A DNA stretch of 64,000 nt, taken from positions 1 through 64,000 of the forward strand of contig JAANBB010000092.1 in assembly GCA_014621425.1 (NCBI GenBank). Direction: 5' to 3'. Shown here in pieces: positions 55,005 to 62,512 of the stretch (positions are counted from its first letter, which is position 1; every line of letters starts with the position of its first letter). The position numbers and the translations under genes are program-made. The notes under the pieces were generated by a model. The model was given only the letters and a program-made list of their open reading frames with translations. It did no database searches and was not told the origin of the DNA. This stretch comes from Cylindrodendrum hubeiense. Its lineage: Eukaryota > Ascomycota > Sordariomycetes > Hypocreales > Nectriaceae.

Positions 55005-55670
55005 ATGTCGGGTTTCGACTTCGGGTTCAAGATACCCAATGGCAGCCTCTTTGTCCATGGCGAAGGGGTCAATGTCAAGTCGGCGTTTACACACGACCTG
55101 GATATTCCGGGCGAGATGCACGTGTTTAATCCAGGAAATGCGTGCGATGCCACGACTCCGACATTCAAAGGCTCATTCGGCGTGCTGCCTTTTGACACCA
55201 CAACAAGGATGCCCAGGCACATACACCTGTCACAGCCCGGTTCCAGTTTGAGGTTCCTTGCCGAAAAGGTCCTCGCCCTCAACGGCGTAGGGTTATTGGA
55301 GTTGGCGGGGGAGTTCTACGTCATCTCCCCGATGACAATGGTAATCATAGCGCCCGGTGTCCCCCACGCCTGGACGGCGTGTCCGGCGGGACTTCACGTC
55401 CAGGGAGCCCTGGGAATCGCAGACGACAAAGAGCAGATTGTTTCAAGCGGGAGCTTCATCGCTGTGTACGAGCACGAGGATGCGACAGCATTCTTCCCGA
55501 CCGCGCAGTTCGGTCCCTTGAATGATGCCAACGACTACATTCGGTGCGATGATTTGCAAAGTATCAGAATACCGAAGATGGACATAGAGACTGTCATTGA
55601 GAAGGCATGGTTTGTGTGGGGAAGAGGCTTACGCAGGGGTCAATTAGTCGAGGGCTACTCACAGTGTTAA
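55005..55670 (+). CDS. Cupin-like protein, 221 residues
   Basis: Single exon. The start at GACC-ATG-TCG gives MSGFDFGFKIPNGSLFVHGE. The barrel reads FGVLPFDTTTRMPRHIHLSQ (a metal-type RHIH pair), then an Ala/Leu-rich strand (FLAEKVLALNGVGLLELAGE), FYVISPMTMVIIAPGVPHAW with the second-motif His, and WTACPAGLHVQG. This fits a bicupin-like or single germin-type fold with His-x-His and a later His as metal ligands, so enzymatic activity is possible. No signal peptide is seen. Shared upstream region with the Dabb gene and the next-door regulator suggest that it is a pathway enzyme, but the reaction is unknown. Confidence 0.85.
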   Translation: MSGFDFGFKIPNGSLFVHGEGVNVKSAFTHDLDIPGEMHVFNPGNACDATTPTFKGSFGVLPFDTTTRMPRHIHLSQPGSSLRFLAEKVLALNGVGLLELAGEFYVISPMTMVIIAPGVPHAWTACPAGLHVQGALGIADDKEQIVSSGSFIAVYEHEDATAFFPTAQFGPLNDANDYIRCDDLQSIRIPKMDIETVIEKAWFVWGRGLRRGQLVEGYSQC

Positions 55671-55947
55671 GAGGCATTTATGAAGCCTGGAATTACCCGA
55701 TAACGAGAACGAGACCCACATAGTGACTAGCTGTATTGATTAGACTTTAAGGGGATGATTTGTCACGAGGCTAAACCTGGCGACTCCGCACCAACTGAAT
55801 GCCCAACATCGTGACAGCCCTGTTCAACATCGGTATCCGGCCAGTCAAATACGCATGATCGACGCTCCCGAGCTGGGAATGATGTCCTCTCATATGACAT
55901 GATTGCCAACGGTGGGAGCAGCGCCTAGTCATTTCGTATTTGGACCC

Positions 55948-58071
55948 ATGGCGTCTTCCGACGACCCGCGTCCGGATGTCGCCACAAGCGGCCATCATGC
56001 AAATTCTCCCAGAGACCGGATTCGTGCTGCAAAGGCGTGTAAGCGATGCAGTCAGCGCAAGATCAAATGCGACGCTATGCAATCTGGGCTGCCCTGTAGT
56101 CGCTGCCGTGCAGAGGACCGCTCTGATTGCGCTTGGGTCGTCTCAAGGCGCGGGACCTATGATCGCCACCGTGGTCGGCTGCAACACTCTGATCTCAACT
56201 CTCCTATGGGTTTGAGACAACCAGTTCCTACCACCCAAGCCAGCCATACGCCAGGTCAGCAGAACACCTCGCTCGTAGGTTTGCAAAATAGCATCCCGTC
56301 GACTACGCAGCCGGCAATATCGCATCGCGGTAACTCCGAGGCGCCTTTATCGCTAGAGGGCAATCTGGGGTTTTCGCTTGTGAGAGGAAATGCTCAGGCA
56401 CCAACATCGCCATCATCCACCGACAGCGCTCACAGTCTGGCATCCATGTTTGAAGCATACCTCGACACGCGTCATCAGACTAACATCGGTCAATGCGGAC
56501 TTTTTCTTCTTGGGGAGCCGTCTCCGTTGACTTTCGCCTTGGCAGAATTCTCCCAGCAAGTCACATCTCAGTTGCACAATCCAGGCCACCACATCCGTGA
56601 CAGCGAGACTCTGCAAGTCATCCAACGAGATGTGCACCCCTCACATGTAAGCGCAGTCGATGTCGCATATCTCAGGGCCAAAGGGGCCTTCGAGATGGCG
56701 TCAGAACGAACGTTGGATGATCTCATGGTGGTGTTTCTCACTCGATTCTATCCCCTCTATTCAATCGTGAACAAGGTTGAGATGGAAAAAGTCTACAAGG
56801 AGCGGAAGATGCCATGGATTCTCCTGCATGCAACCTGCTTTGTTGGGGCTACTTTCTGTGATGTCTCCGTAATTCACAGGTCTGGCTTTGCCTCTCGACT
56901 GCAGGCACGACGGCACTTTTACGACAGAGCCAAAGTACTGTTCGACTTAGGATATGAGTCAAACAAGATTATCTTGCTTCAGTCCGCCATCATGTTGAGC
57001 TTCTGGGGCCCTCAGATGGGTAACCATTGGAATCCATGCTCGTGGATCAGCTTTGGCGTTACTGCAGCTGTGTCTTTAGGTCTCCACCGCTCAGTTGCTT
57101 CTTCCAATGCGCCCCGCGGAGATAAAGGGCTCCTACGAAGGCTTTGGTGGACTCTAGCTGGGCGGGACGCTCACTGTTCGGCGCTCCTTGGACGTCCATT
57201 TCGGATCAATCTAGCCCAGTGCGATACAGGGATGCTGGCATTGGATGACTTTGACTCTGAGAGTCAAGTCGATGGGTTTTACCAAGTCGAGGTTGCCAAG
57301 TTGTCTCTAATCTTGCGAGAAATCGTTCATCGGCGATTTGGGCCAGGCGAGTATCACACATCGCCGGAAAACGTCCACACCATGTTGGAGTCTTGGTATG
57401 CTGAATTGCAGGAATCTCTGGACAAATGGAGGCCAGCTCCACCTCCCTTCCTGTGCTCATCTGCCCTGGACCTCTTCTATAACTACTATCGAATCCTCCT
57501 GTATATTCCTACACCCCCTTCTGTACGGCGGGGAACGGTTTCCGAATTACCAACGTACGAGTGTGAGCCAAAGGCCATCACCGAGTCGGCTGCGAGAGAA
57601 GTCGCCTCTACCGCTGTTACTATCATGACAGAAACACTCGTGTGTTCCCTCCCGCATGAGCTCTTCCCTAGCTTCTTCCTTGCTGGCATTGTGCTTTACC
57701 GCCAAAAGCAGGAAAGTGACACTACAGTCGCTCAGCTGGCCAAGGCCAATCTAGACAATTGCAGGATTGTACTCAACGAGGCCAGAGAGCTCTGGGATCT
57801 GGCAGATTGGGCAATGCGCATTTTCGAGTTTCTCTGCTCCTCATGCAAACGACGGGGCAACCAGTGCTCAAATAAAACCCCTGAGAATGCATCAATGTCT
57901 GAAAGTGATACTGTTCAGACTGCAATAGCCCACGAGTGGAGTCAGGATATGCAACCCGGCGATGGGGCTGTAGATCTGGGGTTGGATGGCCTGGTGGGAG
58001 GGGGTTCCACTGGACGCATGGAAGATTTCTTGTACATGCTGGATATATTCCCCAGCTATTCAGATCAATAA
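55948..58071 (+). CDS. Zn2Cys6 transcription factor with fungal-specific domain
   Basis: Single exon, 707 residues from the first ATG (MASSDDPRPD). The DNA-binding zinc cluster is CKRCSQRKIKC-x8-CSRC-x7-C with cysteines at 31, 34, 41, 50, 53 and 61, preceded by RAAKA. A Ser/Thr/Gln-rich linker follows to about residue 150. The middle-homology (fungal_trans) domain runs from about 250 to 560, with YLRAKGAFEMAS, LLHATCFVGATFCDVSVIHR, RRLWWTLAGRDAHCSALLGR and the RINLAQCD segment. This class controls catabolic and secondary-metabolite clusters and usually binds paired CGG triplets. Its placement amid the accessory enzymes makes it the likely pathway regulator. There are no introns, which is unusual for such a long gene of this family. 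Confidence 0.93.
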   Translation: MASSDDPRPDVATSGHHANSPRDRIRAAKACKRCSQRKIKCDAMQSGLPCSRCRAEDRSDCAWVVSRRGTYDRHRGRLQHSDLNSPMGLRQPVPTTQASHTPGQQNTSLVGLQNSIPSTTQPAISHRGNSEAPLSLEGNLGFSLVRGNAQAPTSPSSTDSAHSLASMFEAYLDTRHQTNIGQCGLFLLGEPSPLTFALAEFSQQVTSQLHNPGHHIRDSETLQVIQRDVHPSHVSAVDVAYLRAKGAFEMASERTLDDLMVVFLTRFYPLYSIVNKVEMEKVYKERKMPWILLHATCFVGATFCDVSVIHRSGFASRLQARRHFYDRAKVLFDLGYESNKIILLQSAIMLSFWGPQMGNHWNPCSWISFGVTAAVSLGLHRSVASSNAPRGDKGLLRRLWWTLAGRDAHCSALLGRPFRINLAQCDTGMLALDDFDSESQVDGFYQVEVAKLSLILREIVHRRFGPGEYHTSPENVHTMLESWYAELQESLDKWRPAPPPFLCSSALDLFYNYYRILLYIPTPPSVRRGTVSELPTYECEPKAITESAAREVASTAVTIMTETLVCSLPHELFPSFFLAGIVLYRQKQESDTTVAQLAKANLDNCRIVLNEARELWDLADWAMRIFEFLCSSCKRRGNQCSNKTPENASMSESDTVQTAIAHEWSQDMQPGDGAVDLGLDGLVGGGSTGRMEDFLYMLDIFPSYSDQ

Positions 58072-58436
58072 CACCACCTCACATAATCAAGAGGTGCTTC
58101 GAGAACAGCCGCTAGACGTTGATCTACGCTTACCATATAGCCGGGCATATTGCCGCTTCGACCCACATGATGACATTCGTGACCGGAGGCCCAGACCCGT
58201 TTATCCACATCGTGCCCACTGCATCTCGAGATTTCTGCAAGACAGGTTCTGGTCGTTGCATGTTAAATCAGGATGTTGTTTACGTAACCCTTCAATCAAC
58301 AGTGGACAGTTAGTAAGGCAGGATTTATAAGCATGAGACATTGAAGACTTTCTCAGTGGAGAAGATACCAAGACAATATATATCGGTCACCGACTCATAA
58401 CTGACACCAATACATCACTTCATTATCCTCTACATC
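58072..58436. promoter_or_regulatory. Promoter region of the SDR gene with CGG-N3-CCG beside TATA
   Basis: TATATAT at 58377-58383 is directly followed by CGGTCACCG (58384-58392), an inverted CGG pair with a 3-bp spacer, 45 bp before the ATG. A segment near 58228-58251 resembles 59731-59756 (see findings). No gene is assigned. Confidence 0.45.
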
Positions 58437-59465
58437 ATGTCTGGTTCATCGGTATTTCTTCTGGGCCCCGGCTTTATTGGCGGCGAGATTCTTGAGCTTC
58501 TCCTTCAAGAGAAGTACGTGGTGACGACTCTCGTTCGTCGTGAGTCTGCCCGCTCCGCTTTCCACGACCGCGGCGTCAGCACTGTTTTGGGAACTCTAGA
58601 CGACGAAGACATTATTGCGCAGCAAGTCGCTAAGAGTGACATTGTGTTTCACACTGCAACTGCCGATCATCTCTTGTCTGCCCAAGCTGTCTTGGCCGGC
58701 ATCAAGCAGCGCGCCGACAAGGGCCAACAGACAATCTACATCCACACAAGCGGTGCCAGCCTACTAGGTGACGACTCTGCCGGCGCATTCCTCAGCGATG
58801 TAGTGTTCGATGATGAGAAGCCCGAAGGTATCGACGCTCTTCCAGACACGGCACCGCATCGCCTAATCGACCTGGCTATTGTGCGCGGACGCACAGTACT
58901 GGGCACAAAGGCAAAGATTGCAATCATGATACCGCCTGTGATCTATGGCGTGTCTCCTCGCGACAACCGACTTTCAATCCAGATAACCACCATGGTACGA
59001 TACGCCATCAAGCACGGCTACGCTGGTCACGTCGGGGAGGGCCTCTCGTCATGGAATCAGGTCCACGTCAAAGACTTGGCGCGGGGGTACATGACAGTAC
59101 TACACTGGCTGGATCGAACCTCCCCTGACGATGTTCTCGTCAACCCTTATTGGTTCTGCGAGAATGGCGAGGAGTTGTCGTGGCATGATGCCGCTGCCGA
59201 GATTGGGCGTGCACTGCACAAAGAGGGTCGCATTCAGACGGCCCAGACAAAAGCTATTCCTCCGGACAATTATGGAGATCTCTTTGGCACATATTCCGAG
59301 GTAGTAGTGGGATCAAATTCGAGAAACAGGGCCAATCGGTTGCGGAAGTTGGGTTGGGAGGCCAGGGAAAAGAAGTCGCTGGCATCCTTGGTTGAGGATG
59401 AAATCCCGTTGATTCTACAAGAGACTGGACCATTCAATGGCTACGAGAAGACCGTGGCGTCTTAG
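58437..59465 (+). CDS. NAD(P)-dependent epimerase/dehydratase-like reductase (extended SDR)
   Basis: Single exon, 342 residues. N-terminal Rossmann motif VFLLGPGFIGGEIL (GxGxxG) with Arg-Arg after strand 2 (LVRRESAR), suggesting NADP(H). Further segments are VFHTATADHL, YIHTSGASLLGDDSAG, PPVIYGVSPRDNRLSIQITT and VHVKDLARGYMTVL, which are typical of fungal NAD-dependent epimerase/dehydratase family reductases acting on small aldehydes, ketones or sugar-like substrates. The usual YxxxK catalytic pair is not obvious: the tyrosine region reads PHRLIDLAIVRG. The active site therefore may be altered or the protein may work as a binding subunit. It lies just downstream of the regulator and has its own TATA box and CGG pair. 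Confidence 0.87.
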   Translation: MSGSSVFLLGPGFIGGEILELLLQEKYVVTTLVRRESARSAFHDRGVSTVLGTLDDEDIIAQQVAKSDIVFHTATADHLLSAQAVLAGIKQRADKGQQTIYIHTSGASLLGDDSAGAFLSDVVFDDEKPEGIDALPDTAPHRLIDLAIVRGRTVLGTKAKIAIMIPPVIYGVSPRDNRLSIQITTMVRYAIKHGYAGHVGEGLSSWNQVHVKDLARGYMTVLHWLDRTSPDDVLVNPYWFCENGEELSWHDAAAEIGRALHKEGRIQTAQTKAIPPDNYGDLFGTYSEVVVGSNSRNRANRLRKLGWEAREKKSLASLVEDEIPLILQETGPFNGYEKTVAS

Positions 59466-60018
59466 GGTTTAATGGTATTTGAGTTGTTGTATCAAGGGGC
59501 TTGGTAGTCGATAGGATTGATCACTTATAATATCTATTGATGGACGTCACGTTAAAGGGCTCACTTTGTGGGAGAGCCACCCTTAATATTAGCACCAGAT
59601 CACATATAAGATACGCAACCAAGTATTTAACTCTTCAACAATTAGTATTGCGGTATCCTAATCCATTCCCTGTCAGAAATGTGTCATAATCAGACGTCGT
59701 CTTCGGTTGGCCGCTCCGTCACCGGCTCTTGAGATTTCTTGCAAGACAGGTTGTGGCCCATAATACCGTCCATTTTCCGTTACCCAGTATATATAATGTC
59801 TAAGATCTACTACAAATTTAGAAACGAAACTAGTCTTGAAGCAGTCGTACAACCTCACTCGCCACACAGCAGCTTGGTCAACTAATGCAAAACAGAGGAG
59901 ACTACTGTGATCAGTGTTACTCTTCGATCTCACTGTGAATACAAATAATATGAAGAAGCATAATATAGCATAAATTAATGAATCAAGATTAGACATCTCT
60001 CAAGACTCCTCAATTAGT

Positions 60019-60246
60019 TCATTCCATCCCTGGAATTCTTATTTCCTGGACCGGACTAGACCATTTGACGAGCTCCACTATGTACGGCGATCCATCAGAT
60101 AACGAATAAAATTTGGGTCTTCCGGCCAATAACATGCTTGTTGCGTCGACAATAAACAACGCTATTTGAAGCATTGATGTTGCTACTGCGATGCTCGTGA
60201 CGCTCGCCAGCTCCCGACTAAAGCCCTGCCTGAGATAAAGAATCAA
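60019..60246 (-). pseudogene. Possible relic of a glyoxalase (VOC) family protein
   Basis: The frame contains ALFIVDATSMLLAGRPKFYS then LSDGSPYIVELVKWSSPVQE. In VOC-family proteins a similar order occurs (an (I)DATxxLLxAGxKF stretch, then DGxPYxVELVxW before the stop). The frame has no ATG at its head and no N-terminal VOC half can be found upstream on that strand. I read it as a 3' fragment of a decayed gene. The similarity is from memory of the family pattern and could be coincidental. Confidence 0.3.
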
Positions 60247-60256
60247 GCTTTAGTAA

Positions 60257-60309
60257 CCGATTATGACCGATCGAGCAAGAAATGGCCGATAGCTCTTATC
60301 GGACCGATA
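60257..60309. promoter_or_regulatory. Cluster of CCGAT motifs with a 6-bp hairpin
   Basis: Five CCGAT/ATCGG pentamers occur in about 53 bp (near 60257, 60267, 60285, 60298 and 60304). Two form the inverted repeat CCGATA-GCTCT-TATCGG at 60285-60301. It lies about 700 bp before the permease ATG. It could be a regulator binding array or a repeat-derived sequence. Confidence 0.35.
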
Positions 60310-61003
60310 GGCCGGTTTGGGAAGTTAACTAGCATGTACTACGTTGTAGCAAAGGCGGGGGTAGCTTCGCGGTAAGCTGCTTACCCAGTTGAGGTAAAAG
60401 ATTGCAACAACACGGGGATGGCCCAATGGAGTGACGTTTCAAATGAAAGAGCAATAATTCTCCACATGATATCTTCCCGATGGACGGTTTCCCCAGACCC
60501 CGCACGTGAACCATCCACTCCAAGTGGACCTCGGCGTGACTGAGCCGATATCTTTATTAATTCAAGGTGCTAAGTCGTTCACCGCGTTGATGGCTAGCTG
60601 GGGCGGGGAGGTTTCTTGCGAGCCCCGACGGCCGAGAGCCTCCGCCTCCCTTAACATCTTTGCTTACGCATGCGCTAGTATGAAGAAGCACCGCCGTCTA
60701 ATGGATCCCGCTTTTATATGCAGGCTCACTTTTGCTGCCTATTGAGGAAGGCGATAAGAAAGGTATTTATCTACATTATCCGGCAATCTACCAAACTAGC
60801 TCCCTGGACTCACGATACGCAGGTATATATTGAGCAGCCAAGCATAAAAGTAAAGCTATGTTTCCTACCTAATCAGGTGTCTTCTACCCAAGTAGCCAGT
60901 CACTCCAGTGGCTATGTTCACGTTGCCTCTTCTTTCGCCTTCGCCTCTACAGTAGTCAGTCTGCGCGAGCATCGGCTCTCCGTCTCCTTCGTACACCGCC
61001 ACC

Positions 61004-62512
61004 ATGGAAGAAATTAATATCGACGACAAGCAGTTGGCTCAGTTGGGACATGGGCAATCATTCAAACGTCAATTTAGTCGCTGGACTATGCTGGGGCTGG
61101 CGTTTGCTATCCTTAACTCATGGACTGCCCTTGCCTCCTCTCTCTCCCTGGCTCTACCTTCTGGCGGCCCGGTTGGTATCATTTGGGGACTGGTCACCGC
61201 TGGAGTTTGCAATCTGTCGCTTGCAGCCAGTCTCGCCGAGTTTCTCTCAGCTTACCCCACCGCTGGTGGCCAATACCACTGGGTAGCCATGATTGCGCCA
61301 GAGCCGCTCAAAGCGTCGCTTTCTTGGGTGACAGGGTGGATCAATATGTCAGGATGGATTGCTCTTGTGGCCACAAATAGCTCTCTCGCCAGCACCCTCA
61401 TCATCAACATCATCTCCCTGGTATACCCTAGCTACCAGTTCTACCGATGGCATCAATTTCTTATATACCTGGGAATCACTTTCATCGCCTTCTTTATCAA
61501 CACCTTTCTACACAAACTTCTGCCACATATCAACGGGTTCGCCCTTGTGTGGAGCATCGTGGGATTCTTCATCCTTTCCATCACGCTATTGGCCTGCGCA
61601 GCGCCCGATTACGCAACCGGAGAATACGTGTTTACTCACTTTATCAACACGACCGGATGGCCAGACGGAATTGCGTGGCTATTGAGTCTCCTTCAGGGTG
61701 GCTTAGGCCTGACCGGATTTGATGCTGTGGCACACATGATTGAGGAAATCCCCAACGCAGCCATTGAAGGACCGAAGATCATGCTGTACTGCCAATACAT
61801 CGGCATCGGGACTGGTTTCTTATTTCTGACCGTCATTCTTTTCGTTTCCGGAGGGCTGAAGAACGCCACGACAATCATCACGTCCCCTGCAGGCCCTTTG
61901 CTTGAGATATTTTACTTGGCGACAAGCAACAAAACAGGCGCCGTGTGTCTTCTCATGTTCCCATTGCTTTGTTTAGTACTGGCCGGTACTGCCGTTCTGA
62001 CGACTTCATCTCGAATGGTCTTTGCCTTTGCTCGCGATGGGGGACTTCCAGCATCCGCGATTTGGTGGAAGATCCACCCTACTCTAGGTGTACCGTTGAA
62101 TGCCATTTATCTGAATGTCGCCATTGTCGTCATCTTTGGCTGCATCTTCCTCGGGTCAACGGTCGCGTTCAATGCCATTGTCGCATCATCTGTCGTGGCT
62201 CTCGGGTTGAGTTACGGCATTCCCATCGCCTTACATGTTGCATACGGACGAACTAGGTTACCGGAGAGGGCCTTTTCAATGCCTGGATGGCTAGGCTGGA
62301 CTACCAACATCATCGGCCTTGCGTATACCATTGTCACCAGCGTACTGTTCTTGTTTCCACCGGCATTGCCCGTAACTGGGACAACCATGAATTACTGTAT
62401 CGTTGCATTTGCCATCATCATTGTTATTTCTCTCATCCAGTGGATTGTGGATGGGAGGAAAAACTATCGAGGACCCCGGATTACAATTGGTGAGCAAGAG
62501 CTTCAAGACTAA
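61004..62512 (+). CDS. APC-family permease (GABA/choline type)
   Basis: Single exon, 502 residues, from an optimal CCACCATGG start. About twelve membrane helices follow a short polar N-terminus. Landmarks of the fungal amino acid/choline transporter group are SRWTMLGLAFAILNSWTALA, SAYPTAGGQYHWVAMIAPE, ALIAVATNSSLA-type helix 4, GLTGFDAVAHMIEEIPNAAI (the conserved transporter loop), and SSRMVFAFARDGGLPAS, which is typical of the HNM1/UGA4 subfamily. These carry choline, GABA or polyamines by proton symport at the plasma membrane. The substrate is not assignable here, although the polyamine possibility is of interest given the polyamine genes elsewhere. No introns, unlike the AAAP transporter. 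Confidence 0.93.
   Translation: MEEINIDDKQLAQLGHGQSFKRQFSRWTMLGLAFAILNSWTALASSLSLALPSGGPVGIIWGLVTAGVCNLSLAASLAEFLSAYPTAGGQYHWVAMIAPEPLKASLSWVTGWINMSGWIALVATNSSLASTLIINIISLVYPSYQFYRWHQFLIYLGITFIAFFINTFLHKLLPHINGFALVWSIVGFFILSITLLACAAPDYATGEYVFTHFINTTGWPDGIAWLLSLLQGGLGLTGFDAVAHMIEEIPNAAIEGPKIMLYCQYIGIGTGFLFLTVILFVSGGLKNATTIITSPAGPLLEIFYLATSNKTGAVCLLMFPLLCLVLAGTAVLTTSSRMVFAFARDGGLPASAIWWKIHPTLGVPLNAIYLNVAIVVIFGCIFLGSTVAFNAIVASSVVALGLSYGIPIALHVAYGRTRLPERAFSMPGWLGWTTNIIGLAYTIVTSVLFLFPPALPVTGTTMNYCIVAFAIIIVISLIQWIVDGRKNYRGPRITIGEQELQD

Larger units (their letters stand above)
59466..61003. other. Intergenic region with relic and CCGAT cluster
   Basis: No intact gene. A possible glyoxalase-like relic lies on the minus strand at 60019-60246, and a cluster of CCGAT motifs with a hairpin lies at 60257-60309; both are described separately. 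The last 200 bp are the permease leader, with a strong CCACCATGG start context. Confidence 0.5.
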
